Source: Scytalidium lignicola (Eukaryota > Ascomycota > Leotiomycetes). From it: DNA of 64,000 nucleotides. Position 1 is the stretch's first letter. Every line of letters begins with the position of its first letter. Of the stretch, positions 21,840-33,700 are shown piece by piece. The stretch is taken from positions 62,001-126,000 of the forward strand of contig NCSJ02000066.1 in NCBI GenBank assembly GCA_002812745.2, written 5' to 3'. A model generated the notes under the pieces. That model worked only from the letters and a program-made list of their open reading frames with translations, did not search any database and was not told the origin of the DNA. The position numbers were made by a program, and so were the translations under genes.

Positions 21840-22312
21840 TCTGGGCTCATAGAAGGCCATTTTTGGTGCAGATGAACTCCGGGCACATGTTCCATTATGA
21901 TGTACTCAGTGCCGGTAGAGTTATTGTCATCATCGCTCCAGTCAAGGGCTTTGGGGACAGGTATCTTTGTAAAAGATCTTACTGTATTTCGTTAGATCAT
22001 AACTCGAACGTCACTGTTTTACTTCACCATACTCTAGATCATTGTAGCTACTTCAGAATTGGTGACTAATCGTCGAAGGCCCGCAATGCTGAAAGGCACT
22101 CTAGCTACGACGCGTGCTCCATCATCTAAGTAGAAAATGAAGGCTCTGTTGAACCCGCCCTCCTTTTTTTCATAACGAATGACTTTCGTAGCTCCAGGGC
22201 ATACACTCACGACCTTCGAGCATAGTGCCGAAAAGTCAAACTTTGTGTAACGAGCTTCCTGTTGCAGCTTATTGCGGTTCAACCAGCGGCCAGCGGTGTA
22301 GTGATAAGGATC
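21840..22312 (-). pseudogene. APH/AIM9-type phosphotransferase relic, N-terminal half (inverted)
   Basis: The minus strand reads the start of a fungal APH-fold phosphotransferase: YHYTAGRWLNRNKLQQEARY, KFDFSALCSKVVSV, EGGFNRAFIFYLDDGARVVA, then after in-frame stops TKIPVPKALDWSDDDN and STGTEYIIMEHVPGVHLHQK, ending near WPSMSPE. The stops around 22045-21990 fall partly in a possible intron (GTGAAG..ACAG) and partly in a 5-nt insertion after ATG of the SEVATM motif. The other half of the gene lies on the opposite strand from 22432. The piece is non-functional as it stands. Confidence 0.75.
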
Positions 22313-22431
22313 AATTGCTATTACAAATTGGAGTTAGTCAATAACGGTATTGTGTATAGACAATGCTTACAATCCTTTGAATATCCCTTTTTTTTTCTAA
22401 GGAAGCAGGTGTGTAGAATGGCCCTCATTAA

Positions 22432-23155
22432 CACATGCTATGCGTTAAAAATGTGACTTTTATGATGACCGAAATGGCAAAGCTACCATTTCCGGCATAT
22501 GGAAGTCTATATTGCGCCGATGCGCCAATCGATCCAGAGTCAAAGCTGGAATTTACAGATGGTTTTTGAATAGGACCTCATTGTAGCGTACAATATTGGA
22601 ATTGTAGCGTTGGAGAGCCAAGATTTTATGAAGAGAGACCCCCCAATAGAGGACCATGTATGTTGATCAGCCTCCACAACATTATATCTATAAAAGACAT
22701 TAATATGTATTCCTTAGGGACTGAACTACAATCAAATTGCTGCGGCCTGATTGATACCGGTTTCTCCAGAATTCCAAAAACTACCACCCCAAAAGATGAA
22801 TTACCCCCTACAGAGGGTCTGTGCAAGAGCATCTCCGTCTCTTAGATATCAGCGAGAAAGGAATCAATGAATTAATCAAAGCCTTCCTGGTTCCTGCCCC
22901 CACCAACCTACACCAGAAGAGCTCACCGAACATGTAAAGCAGTATGAGGATTTTGAAAGTGTGCAACAGTTGAAGATGTTCCTCAAGCGTGCTTTAGACG
23001 CAGATTCAGATGGATGGACCCCAGCTGAGAATTGGGAATCTGCAATGAAAGAGCATCAAGACCTGTTTGATCAGTGAATGGAGAGTATCAGGGAGTCTGG
23101 TGGTAGTGAGGAACGTGCCAGAAAACTTTGGCCATTTGATGAAGTGAAAAGATAA
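22432..23155 (+). pseudogene. APH/AIM9-type phosphotransferase relic, C-terminal half
   Basis: The plus strand begins HMLCVKNVTFMMTEMAKLPF, the sequence that should follow the end of the inverted half. It continues PAYGSLYCADAPIDPESK, has an in-frame TGA after FTDGF, then IGPHCSVQYWNCSVGEP and RPPNRGP. After frame changes come DTGFSRIPK, then PEELTEHVKQYEDFESVQQ and the tail EERARKLWPFDEVKR. A second TGA replaces an expected Trp codon (DLFDQ-stop-MESIRES). The segment that should carry the catalytic HxD and metal-binding Asp is not visible, so a deletion is likely as well. Confidence 0.75.
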
Positions 23156-23983
23156 ATCACTGTCTGAATGCAACTCTTGCAGAGTGAAGAATCTCACTAA
23201 GAGATGGAAGCTCACATTTTACACTGAAGATCCTGTAGCTAGTTGATCACCTGTACAGTACAATTATATGTAATAATATATATCTTACATATATCCTACG
23301 GCCTTCTCTTTGCGTCTGTCTATTTCACCGCCTTTGTGGGCCTTACTACATCCTTTGCCTGAATCTGATTAGACTACTAGGTGTACAGTGCCTTGACAGA
23401 AGCATTTGTACAGGGTCCATGCATACTAGCAATGTCAACTTTAAAAGAGATCTTCAATAGGCGAGAATAATAGGTGAGAAACAAGAGTTAAAGTAGTACT
23501 TGGAATAGGATGTCTCCATATGTACTAGAATATTTTGTGGTAACAAGGTGATTGGCAGAGGATGATAAGGTGTCTTTGCGCGACGATAGAAAATGAAGAG
23601 TGGGGCAAAGAGATAATTGCAATGTGACGTCAGAGAAACCCCTCAGCAAAACGGTCGCGCCTCAATAGCATCAATTATTAAACTTTGGCAAACGCAGCAA
23701 TAAAATATTTCTAAAGTATCAAAAATATCGTGTAGGTGTGGTAAATCTGGGTTCATATTCATGGAGATGGAAATATCCAACGCAGAATTATAACAATCCA
23801 ATAAAAGGAACATAAGGATCAGGATAGTTTGTCAATTTGCTCTAGATCATCTATGAGACAGCTTTTGAGTGATCATTCGACTGTAAGAAAGATACCATTT
23901 CCTTGACGTAATGCATAACCCTATTACCACAGCCCATGAAGAAATATTCGTAAAGCCATGATCCCATACAAATTGCCCAGCCT
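23156..23983. other. Intergenic, AT-rich
   Basis: This lies between the phosphotransferase relic and the 3' end of eIF2-beta. There are TATA-rich stretches (23265-23295) and no gene. Confidence 0.5.
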
Positions 23984-25372
23984 CTAACCCTGTTGTCTCC
24001 GTCTCTTGCCGACTTGTGCGGAGAAACCGGTTTTAATGGGTGGCACACTTCGTCGGGAACCGCAAGAATTACACTGGAAAGTAGAGGGATTAGATTGGGT
24101 GGACATAACTGTAAGAATGGATAGACTTACAGTGATGAAAAATAGACGGTTTTCGCCACGAATTAATTCTGTGCGAGGCGACTTGCAAGTTTTACATGTG
24201 ATATATTCCATAATATCTGTCTGGAGTTAGCGAAAACCACATTTTAAATAAGATTAATGGACGTACATCGACGGAGAACGTTTTCGATCTGTTTTTGTTG
24301 GAATCGACCCTTGACTATTTTGGTTGTTAGCGATCCAGAGTATGTGATAATTGTTTAAAAAGATTGTAGCTGGCCCTGGAGAAATGGCCTTAAATCACAT
24401 ATAACCGAGCAGGAATACTTACTAACTAATCGCCTGCTGCCATCAACTGAACCAGAAGTTCCCAATTCAGCAAAAAGATAGCTGGTTACGTGCTCCTCAC
24501 TTCGGTTCATCCGCTTGCAGATCTCAGCAATGTTGGCAAAGATAGTCTTTTTGTTTCCTTCTCGTAAGCATTGTGGTGGAGGGATCTTGTACGACTTCGA
24601 GCCACTTGATGCATGATCCGGGTTCTTTTNGTTCCAAAAGTTTGAAGAATCGGCTTAAGAGGAGTTCGTAAGGGATTTGAGCAGTTGACGCGTGTGCCCA
24701 CTATATGAAGAATACTTAGTATTTACTAGGCCCCAGACATTTCGCTGCACTATAAACGCAAAGGGAGGTAGAATACGTACGATACCAGTTCCTTGGTCCA
24801 TATCGCCTTCATCGATGGGTTTCTTCTCAGTAGAAGTTTCGCCTTCGGCTCCCTTACCCTCGATGTCTAATGCTGCGAGCTTGGCTGCGAACTCATCGTC
24901 GGTGCCCTCCTTTGGCTTCTTGCTCTTCTTCTTCTTTTTCATCATAGAAAGGTCTAGTTCTCCGTCTGCACCAACAGCGGCGTCGGCATCGGCATCGGCA
25001 CCTTCCTCACCATCTTCGGCCTTGGGCTTCTTGCTCTTCTTCTTCTTCATGCCTTTCAGCATGGCTGCTACATCGTCTTCTTCTTCCTCTGCAGGTTTGC
25101 CTACGCTGCCTTCATGGCCTTAGAAAGTATTAGCATACAGTATTCATAATATGAGAAGGTGATGTTGCACTTGTTGAGTGTGACAACGCCGTGCCTCGCT
25201 CATCTTGCAGGTCTTCCTTGACGGTGACAGTACCGTTCTCATCGACAACGACTGTGCCTTCACTAAATGCAACTGACTTACGCGGTTTTCGCTCCACAGG
25301 AACCTCCTGCTCGTTTATGTTAGCAATCATCTTGTAAGTGGCGGGGTAGTTTTAACCTACCTCTGTCGCCAT
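23984..25372 (-). CDS. sui3: Translation initiation factor eIF2 subunit beta
   Basis: Seven exons: 25372-25361, 25306-25171, 25118-24781, 24700-24423, 24314-24267, 24216-24131, 24073-23984. eIF2-beta is part of the eIF2-GTP-initiator tRNA ternary complex. The N-terminal part carries two lysine boxes ([10 protein letters not shown] and [10 protein letters not shown]), which bind eIF5/eIF2B-epsilon. The central domain reads [40 protein letters not shown] and [22 protein letters not shown]4 zinc ribbon (CKTCK ... CNSCG) and VGKRRRQQG close it. The N at 24630 puts exon 4 out of frame; leaving it out gives KLLEQKNPDH and restores the domain. The first exon is only 12 nt. The 57-nt last intron is in frame. 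Confidence 0.95.
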
Positions 25373-25787
25373 TGTCGCGTGCTTGAATGTATTGCGGTCT
25401 TATCCCAAATGCTTTATTATTACTTTGGCTAAATATCTTGATATTTGACGCTCAGGCGTAATTTGGCAAAGTATGGTGATTTAGGTGTAGTATTGGATTG
25501 GACGCACCGTCATAAAGAATTCAAAAGCGAGGACGTGGGATCCAATGACTCAGCCAGTGCGGCCAATCACCAACAGTATGCGGGTTTGGATCACCGTAAC
25601 CAAACGAGCTGTGCTACACCCTACGATCAGCTTCACTTGGTAGTTCATTACAGTACCTTCCAGTCTTCCACAACTGCGAATCGGAATCGATACCCTTTCT
25701 TCTCCGATGCATCGAAGCTATCAGCCCAGTTTTTAATTGAGTGAAATTCTCAGCAACCCCGCGAGTCCTTCCGTTTGACGAAGCATA
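25373..25787. promoter_or_regulatory. Divergent promoter region, eIF2-beta / MIM2-like gene
   Basis: 415 bp separate two divergent starts. It includes CCAATCAC at 25562 and GGATTGGA near 25494. No gene; a 99-codon frame at 25445-25744 has no support. Confidence 0.45.
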
Positions 25788-26180
25788 ATGTCGGTGTTTT
25801 CATCCTACATCCTCCCCGACAACGGACCAGAGTCCTCAAGTGATCAGGATGAGATTGACTCTCTTCCCTCCTCTATAGACAGCAGCGAACTAGACTTGGA
25901 GGAAGAATCTGATGCTCAGAGGGAATGGGAGGCAAGCTTGCAACAGCTAGAGCTGATCTTGTCGATGGTAGTTTTGCCGTATGCGGGGAAGTACTTTGGA
26001 CGGAGATTTGCTTACTGGAGTGAGTTTATACTGTGATATTATGGAGAGATCTAGCACTAAGCGTTTTGCGCATATTTAGGTTGGGCTAAGTACATGGAAT
26101 GGTTATACAATGTGGATGTGAAGATTACCAACAAAGCTGCATTCAGGACTGCTGGTCTTGTGGGAGCTGCTCAGCTGTAA
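25788..26180 (+). CDS. mim2: Probable MIM2-like mitochondrial outer membrane import protein
   Basis: This two-exon gene has exons 25788-26019 and 26080-26180 with a 60-nt intron, giving 110 aa. An acidic Ser-rich N-terminus (DEIDSLPSSIDSSELDLEEE) precedes a single hydrophobic stretch, LELILSMVVLPYAGKYFGRR, followed by FAYWSWAKYMEWLYNVD and a short tail. The small size, acidic head, single membrane segment and GKYxGRRxAYW pattern fit fungal Mim2, which with Mim1 inserts helical proteins into the mitochondrial outer membrane. The assignment rests on this pattern only; another small tail-anchored protein is possible. Confidence 0.6.
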
Positions 26181-26851
26181 TTAAAAATGTGGATTGCTGG
26201 GCGGATATTCTGTTAGAATATGTATATGTATTTCGGAAGTGGCATCGGCACAGGGCGTTTGTTTGGGTAAGGCTGAACACCTTGATATCATAGATATGGG
26301 TCTTCGTGTAGAGGAATACTACCAGATCGACTTCTTCTCAACTCAGAACCCGGGAATCACCATTTTTTTAAGAATCCCTTTCTAGCAACTAAGAGATTGG
26401 CCCATCAAAATAGCAGCTTTGAGGAATAAACATATCAATAGCGTGGCAAGTTCTAACGAGCGGTATATAGCTACAAAGCGGGAAATTCATTAGTCTTTAC
26501 CCTGGTATAAAACATTACTTCATGCCTCCCGGCCCCTTTTCCTTCCCGATTCCCATTTAGTTGTTGCTACAGCCCTAACGCCATGTTCATAGATTACATC
26601 TCTCGTATCAGGCCAATATCCCGTGGCTCGATTTCATATCAGCTTTTCCCATTCAACGCCAGTCATGAATGCAGTGCTGTGGAACCTTAACTTATCAAGA
26701 TGCCTGCATCATGCTTATAACCCTGAAACCAAGTTAGTCAGTGGTCGCTTTAGCATATGAATAGATTGAAGTACAGGGGCCTTGTTAAAATGAGTAACAG
26801 TCAAGTCGCATAAAGCAAAAGGACTGCTCACCAGATCCCTTTCATCCTTCT
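26181..26851. other. Convergent intergenic region
   Basis: This holds the 3' flanks of the MIM2-like and NCE102 genes. Short frames only; no gene. Confidence 0.55.
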
Positions 26852-27428
26852 TTAGACCTGAGACATGGAAGGCACACCTCTAGTGATACCGCTGCTCCTG
26901 CTTCTTAGTCCGCTGCCGCGAGAGCCTACGAAATCAAAGAACAAGGAGGCTGCATAGGTTGCAAAGAGGAACCAGAAGAACGCAGTGCTTGCTTGGAGCT
27001 CACGGCATCGACTTTCCATATTAAATGAGCCATTTGTCAAGCTATTGTGAATGAGATAAGACTAGTCAAAAATATGTCAGTACACCGAACCAAAAAAAAG
27101 GAAAGTCAGATTATTCGCAACTTACGCGATTGCTGCAGCTGTGGACATGGAGCTTTGCTGCAAGAACAACGCCAGCGATAAAGGTGAATAGAATAGCCAG
27201 TGAATCCAAAACAAGCAGAACAAGAGGCATAGCCAGCGACTCGATAAATACTGCTGCGAGGCCGTACAATACGACTAACATAGAAAATGCCGCTACGAAC
27301 ATAGCGTAATTCACAGCTGAGGGATTTCCGGCGAAGGCGTCAGCAATGACGTTGCCGATCAAGGCCATTATGATAAGGGTCCATAGGAATTGGATGGATC
27401 GCAGAACTAACGGTCCAACGGCAACCAT
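26852..27428 (-). CDS. nce102: NCE102-like MARVEL-domain membrane protein
   Basis: Exon 1 is 27428-27126 and exon 2 is 27061-26852, with a 64-nt intron (GTAAGT..CTAG), giving 170 aa. Four hydrophobic segments (about residues 8-28, 38-62, 68-95, 122-142) form a MARVEL fold. The splice joins HVHSCSNR to SYLIHNSLTNGSFNMESRCR, matching the conserved extracellular Cys-containing loop and the following helix (ELQASTAFFWFLFATYAAS) of Nce102/Fhn1. Yeast Nce102 organises eisosomes and senses sphingolipids at the plasma membrane. A nearer acceptor (CACAATAG) would break the frame. A conserved Cys pair is partly kept. Confidence 0.9.
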
Positions 27429-28735
27429 TGTGTCGGTAGTTTTGGTGTTGTGAGGTAATAAAAGGTAGTTAAAAGTCTCTGGTAGAGGTCAGCGACGGTG
27501 GAAAAGAACACTTTTGAAGCACCCGAAGAATATCAGTGTGAGAATTCCTTGGGTAAGTGGTTTGAATGCGACTATGTGACAAGTAAAAAATGGTAGAGTT
27601 GGGAGGCGCCGGCATACTTTAATGCTTGGGGTGGTGGAGTGACGGAAGCTCACGGCAACGAGTGAATGACCTATGACCTATGATATCACCTCACCCACTC
27701 TGTTTTTTCACGATCAACAACTCAAAGTCCGTTAGGCTTTTTGCGCAGCACAGATAATGCGATTAGTTCCACGTTCTAGGCCAAGAAGAGCAGTGATATA
27801 CAATTTAGAAAAGCAGTCTTGTATTCTTGTTGATTTATGTTTGAGCTTCTCTCACTCGTTATTTAACTTCTACGCTTATTTCGGGACTCCGGAAACTGGG
27901 CAATTTTGTTTTTGTTCGCTGACGTCCTCTGCTCCCAGGAACGTTCCTGAGTGCTGACGGCGCCAGCATCTTGCTCCATACACAGCTGGACAACACTGAC
28001 CCAGCAACAGCAATTGAAGCTGCCCCCGGTACTTATGGGACCACGCCACAACTCCAAACTCAACACGCCGCATTGCTTTTCGCCCCCCGCAGATCTGTTA
28101 CCCAGCGCTCCTTGTTTCACGAGTCTTGGCCCAAGATTGAAGCCATTGGACCGCGGCTTCTCACACCTGTCGGTACTCGTCACCATTCCCCCACCGAGTC
28201 GTTTCGGCTCTGCGGCGACGACAATTGTCTGAAGGACTTTCTAGGTTCAAATAAACGCGGTCTTAACCGCCATGTCATAAAATTATCTCTCAGGATAAAA
28301 ATACAAAAATATGCCTCACGCTAAAGCGCGAGACGCCTTGACTCCAGGGTCTACGATTGCAGATCCATATTCAGTTGTGTTTCGTGAAATTCCACAAGAG
28401 AACGTGTCCCTTTTCGGCGCTTAACTTGAGCTAAGTTTGATCATTAACGCCCGCTCCGCCCGTACGTAAACGGTCAGCCGATAATGTTGTGGTCTAGCCT
28501 TATGTACTATTATGACAAAGGTCGAAAGAAACTTGATTCGCAAACACGCTGATTTGCCGTCTGGAGTTACAGTACATTGACGGAAAAGCCCATTCAGCCA
28601 TGTTCGTCATGGGGACATATAACGAACATGAAGTGAGATTTTATCTAACCTTTTAGAACCCTTCCTAAAGCCCTTCCTGGGAGCATATAAAGTACAACTA
28701 ATATACAAGACTAAATAATGATGGCTTGGGGGAGG
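27429..28735. other. Intergenic, 1.3 kb, no clear gene
   Basis: This is the upstream region of nce102 and the 3' flank of coq2. Overlapping frames on both strands around 27860-28324 (up to 117 codons) have no recognisable features and look like chance in a locally GC-richer stretch. Confidence 0.45.
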
Positions 28736-30028
28736 TTATTCCTTCTCAGCAAGCACTATTTTGTTTGAATCTTCCTCATCTGCCCATATATATCTTACAG
28801 CGTAGTCTCCTGCAAGCCCTGCAGAGATCACACCCCCCGTAATCAAGCACCCATTGACGAACCACCACCAGCAATCCTCAACGCTTTTAAGGTTCACCTT
28901 TTTGATCATATATGCCAGTGTAAGGGCACCTCCTCCACAGCTTCCAATGAAGAAGACTGGTCCTGCCCCCGCTGCAGCTCCAGCAGCCGCTAGTAATCCA
29001 ATTTGGACTACTGCCAAGCCTGATAGGACCTGCTTGGTTTGGGCATCATGCTTCAAAGCGATACTCTTAATCCCAGCCTTTGCGTCGTCTTTTATATCCA
29101 TGTGTGCGTAGATCATATCGTACAACACTGTCCAGGCAATATTTGAGGTATATAAAAGGCCAGCACTTGCTAGAGCCGCGCTGTGGTGAATGAGATCAAT
29201 ACCAAGAGCTGGAAATCCCATTATGGCACCCCATGAGAATGTCAATCCAAGCACAAATTGAGGATAGTATGTTACCCGCTTGGCCAGTGGATATATTGTA
29301 ACGAGAAGCAAGCTCGGAACAGCATAAAAGAAGCATTGAGCAGGGAATTGTAGCAGAATAGCGAGCCCGGCCAAGAGCTGGACACCAGTAAATGCAAGAG
29401 CATTGAAAGGAGTTATCGCACCGCGAGCAATAGGGCGAAGTCGAGTTCGTGCGACATGGGGATCTAGATTGCGGTCCCAAAGGTCGTTGATGGCACAGCC
29501 GGCCCCCCGCATAATAAGAGCTCCGCTAAAGAAGAGAAGAGAAGTTCCGAGAACGGATAGTGGTGAGGCCATAGGCACAGCTAAAGGAGCGGCTAGTAGC
29601 GTCGAGAATAGACAGGGAGCGTATAGGTAGTAAGAGCCTGTTGGTTTGTCGAGTCTGCAGAGTTCGGCGTATGGGACCCATGATGGAGGTAGGACTGATA
29701 GCAGACCAGTTTTTGGTGGTGAATATGGTTCAAGAACAGTTTTAGATTCTTCTTGTATTGGAATAGCTGGACTCTGGATGGAGCTTGACTGACGTGCTAG
29801 AATAACTGCCCCGTTCTTGAAGGGTCTCACGAATGGGGTCTTAGCGAAGGAATTGTTAATGATAGTACGTGAAGGCCTCCTTGTTGATGTTGATACAATT
29901 CGGACAAAGCTGGCTGTGCTATTATACGAGGCTCTAGATCCTTCATGAAATGCCTGTAGCAGAACACTTCGACATCCTGCCGGAAGCATAAACATCCCCT
30001 TCCGGTTTAGGAGGCTAGAGATTGCCAT
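28736..30028 (-). CDS. coq2: 4-hydroxybenzoate polyprenyltransferase, mitochondrial (COQ2)
   Basis: This is an intronless frame of 430 aa. COQ2 is an inner mitochondrial membrane UbiA-family enzyme attaching the polyprenyl chain to 4-hydroxybenzoate, the second step of ubiquinone synthesis. The first ~100 residues are basic and Ser-rich (presequence). RLDKPTGSYYLYAPC opens the core. The first Asp-rich motif NDLWDRNLD is at 181-189 and the second, YAHMDIKDD, is near 307-315; both bind Mg-diphosphate. Eight or so hydrophobic helices follow the UbiA pattern, including the YPLAKRVTYYPQ loop. It is divergently transcribed from the JmjC gene. Confidence 0.96.
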   Translation of the reverse strand: MAISSLLNRKGMFMLPAGCRSVLLQAFHEGSRASYNSTASFVRIVSTSTRRPSRTIINNSFAKTPFVRPFKNGAVILARQSSSIQSPAIPIQEESKTVLEPYSPPKTGLLSVLPPSWVPYAELCRLDKPTGSYYLYAPCLFSTLLAAPLAVPMASPLSVLGTSLLFFSGALIMRGAGCAINDLWDRNLDPHVARTRLRPIARGAITPFNALAFTGVQLLAGLAILLQFPAQCFFYAVPSLLLVTIYPLAKRVTYYPQFVLGLTFSWGAIMGFPALGIDLIHHSAALASAGLLYTSNIAWTVLYDMIYAHMDIKDDAKAGIKSIALKHDAQTKQVLSGLAVVQIGLLAAAGAAAGAGPVFFIGSCGGGALTLAYMIKKVNLKSVEDCWWWFVNGCLITGGVISAGLAGDYAVRYIWADEEDSNKIVLAEKE

Positions 30029-30777
30029 TGAACTGAGTTTTGAGGGCTGTCGTCATATTAGCAACTTCCATTCGAACAATGTTACATTGAATAAGAAGGA
30101 ATATAGGAAATCGGGATGTTGGCTATAGAAGAAAGTGCCGTTTATTATGGAAATGAGGGAAGGCCCACTTATACTGCCCATTCTGGTTTGATGTTTTACT
30201 AACGATTATTTACGCCTAGCAAAGGAACAGATAGAAACCTAAGACAAAGGAAACCGAATTGTCAAAACTCACCTATATCAGAGTCTCTTAAATAATCTCC
30301 TTTTCCCATTTCCCGGATCCTCGGGCCCAGGTTCGTCGAGACCTTTTGATATCAAATTTTGGTGGTCTGTGCAGCCGGCCCCAGGAACAACAAGGCTAAG
30401 GTCGACAGGGTTGTTCACTACTGTAGGCTTGATTGGCGAGGTCGACGGTCCCCTCCAACCTTACCCTCCTGAACTTCACTTTCTCCATTGAAAGTGAAGC
30501 GCACTATTCTTTTTAATCTTATGATAACCTCCGAAGCTCTTCAGCTTTATTTAGCGTCTTCTTGAATAGCCATTGTGCAATACCCGATGCGCGCTGTTAC
30601 ACTAGCAACCACATCGCAGTTTACAACTATACTGGGCATCTCACCCTCACATCAGGTGCTGTTCCCGCTTCGATTGATCTATAGTTCACCAAGCACCGAA
30701 ATAGTATACCCAAAAATCTACCTTGATGGATGATCTGGATGAATGAAGGGGAATCTCCCTGGTCCTGAGCAAGTGAC
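30029..30777. promoter_or_regulatory. Divergent promoter region, coq2 / JmjC gene
   Basis: This is a 749-bp region between divergent starts. No gene or clear element is recognised. Confidence 0.45.
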
Positions 30778-33700
30778 ATGGCTCCTCAATCGCATCCCCA
30801 GGCGCAATTTGTGCCGATAGCGCCAGATCTGGATATACACAATTTAGTTGAGAACTGTAGCAACTTCGAATATGTGACGCGAATTTCGGTTGAGATGCTC
30901 CGAGAGCAATCGGTGCAGAATCTCGAGAAACTAGTATACCAACATGTTATTCTTGAAGGAAAGCCTTTGGTCGTCGAGGGATGGCAAGCAAGCCTACACC
31001 CTGATTTGTTTAGTGCCACATGGCTTCAACATCAATATTCTAAGAAAGGTAAGAGGCCAGGGTTTTCGTCATGGGTCTGAAGCAATAAATACTAAGGTTA
31101 TTTACAGTTGAGGCTGTACGTGATATCCGAAATGAGGTTAACATTGAGATGACAACCGGTCATTACTTGAAGTCTATGGATACTCTTACGAAGCAGTTCT
31201 TATCCGACTACCGGGATCCAAAACGTCAGCTTCTGTATCTGAAGGATATTGATACGCCACCAGAATGGGAGCAATACCTGAAGGATCTTCTACCTGATTT
31301 CTTGTTCTACCTCAATGATTGTGTGGAGCCAAGAACAGGAGGTAATGGGGCAATTCGCGAATTAAATGAATATGGCCAATGGCAATTTGGTAAAGGTGTT
31401 GCTCCTGCGGGTGATCTAATGAGCAGCCTGCCCGACGCAATGCGAGCCCAGAACATGATGTGCTATATTGGTCATGAAGGGACACATACAGCAGCTCATA
31501 GGGAGATGTGTGCTAGTCTTGGACAAAATATCATGGTTGAAGCATCCCAAAATGGTAAAAACTCGAAGGAAGGAAGTTCTATTTGGTTTATGACGGAAAC
31601 TAAGGACCGCGCATTGGTCTCCGAATTCTTTCTGTCTATCCTTGGTCATGATATCGAAATCGAGAAGCACTTCGCTCAGGTTAATGCGTGGAAGAAGGCA
31701 CCCTTCAATATCTATGTAGTCGAACAAAGGGTTGGGGACCTCATCCTCATCCCGCCTTTGGCCCCTCATCAGGTTTGGAATCGCGGAACTCGCACGATGA
31801 AAGTGGCGTGGAATCGCACTTGTATTGATACGCTAGAACTTGCCATACATGAAGCACTCCCACGTGGCCGTATGGTATGCCGAGACGAGCAGTACAAGAA
31901 CAAGGCGATAATATACTATACCCTTCTCAAATACTACCAACTATTACAGCGCGAAACCGTGGAAACTAAAATGTGGACTTATGGGAGGATAAGACAGCTT
32001 CTGGAGGAATTCAAACGCCTTTTCGCTTTATATACGGAAATCTTGGTTGGGGAAAGCTTTTCACCGACGCTCCCCGAGGAAGATGTGGAATTCTTGCCTT
32101 ATGATTCCTTTGTCACATGCTCTTATTGCCGCTGCAATATCTTCAACCGATTTCTTACCTGTAAAGGTTGTGTGCTCACCTCGCCCGATGGAGAAGTGGA
32201 GGCATATGATGTATGCATGGATTGCTATACAATGGGACGGTCCTGTGCCTGCATTTCCAAGTTAAAATGGGTTGAGCAATGGGAGTGGCATACCCTGGCG
32301 TTTTATCACGAGCAGTGGCGTCAGGTGGTTATCCAATACGACAACTTATGCCAATTACAGGAAACTCCCCCAATGCCTCTCAGGATTGCGAGAAAGGAGA
32401 GTGCCAAGAAATCTATCGCCCAGATCTGTCAAGAGCAGCTCCGCCTTCGACCATGGCACGACCCTAACAAACCTCCTGAACCGACTATAGAACTTTTGGA
32501 AGATGAACTTGATAATGAAGAAACCCCAAAGCAAAAGAAGAAGAGAAGAATGGCATCAATAAAGAATAAGACACACTCTTGTCACACCTGCCGCCACCAA
32601 GAATTAAACTGGAAACTTGCATTCTGTACCACCTGTGCACGAGCTTATTGTTATGGTGTATTGTGGCGAGCGTTCGATTTCATGCCACAAGATGTCATGG
32701 CGGACCGAAACTGGAAATGTCCTCGATGTTTAAATATTTGTTCTTGTGGTGCGTGTCGGAAAATTCAGAGTCAAACGCCATATGTACCGAAAGGAACACT
32801 ATTAGGTCATGATACGATAAAGTTTGCAGATTTTAGGAGTGTAGAGAGTCTTGTAGATTTCTCAAAAACAAATCTAAATTGGCTGCGGGAAGATGGCGGG
32901 AATGACCCAAAGCAATCCAATAGAATGCTTCGACTTCAGGAAAAGGCCAACGCTCAAAAGGCCCACGAGGCGGACGTGGAATCTACTGACTTTAATGGTC
33001 TTTTGTCAAGCCAACTGCTCGCCGACATTGATGATGCCATCTTTGGCTCTGGAAATATGCTAGCCATAGACCCGCTACTTCAAGAGAGTGAAATTCCGAT
33101 AGCACCTCTAACAAATGGAGGGAGTCATGAAAACCTATCCCAAGCGATTAGTTCCGATGCCTCATTGAGCATAATAAACCATACTGCCATGGATGAGGTA
33201 CACAACCCGCATCCTGAGTCGAATTTCCATACTGTACCAGATCTAGATGATTCTTACGCTGCCGATTATGGCGACCAATGGAGACGGAATGGTACAGATA
33301 TAAATTATGCTCCAGTAGCTAATATGTATTCTGCTGAAATTGCCCAACCAAAATCTTTACCTCCTCAAGTGGAACACGGGATCGGTATTGGATATTATAA
33401 CCAGATGCGCGGGGCTGATATGATCCTTTACGAGTTTACAAATTTGGATGCCGCAGCAAACGATACGATTATTGTCCAGCCAGCCGTTGTGGGGGATGTT
33501 ACAATTCCTGCAAGCACCCCAACGGCTAAGAAAAGGAAACGGGCGGATTCTGATGAACAAGACGAATATTCGTCGAGGAATAGGGGGCATGATGAAGCTA
33601 TACTTTCTCAAGAACCTAGAACTGTATCCCGTACCCTGAGAGAGAGAAAACCGCATGCCAACAATCATGATACGCTCTCTCTTTTCAGCACAGATATTGA

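Noticed and set aside
27863..28324. Overlapping frames on both strands (93-117 codons)
   Set aside because: They overlap one another in different frames and have no domain-like pattern; chance frames in a locally GC-richer stretch.
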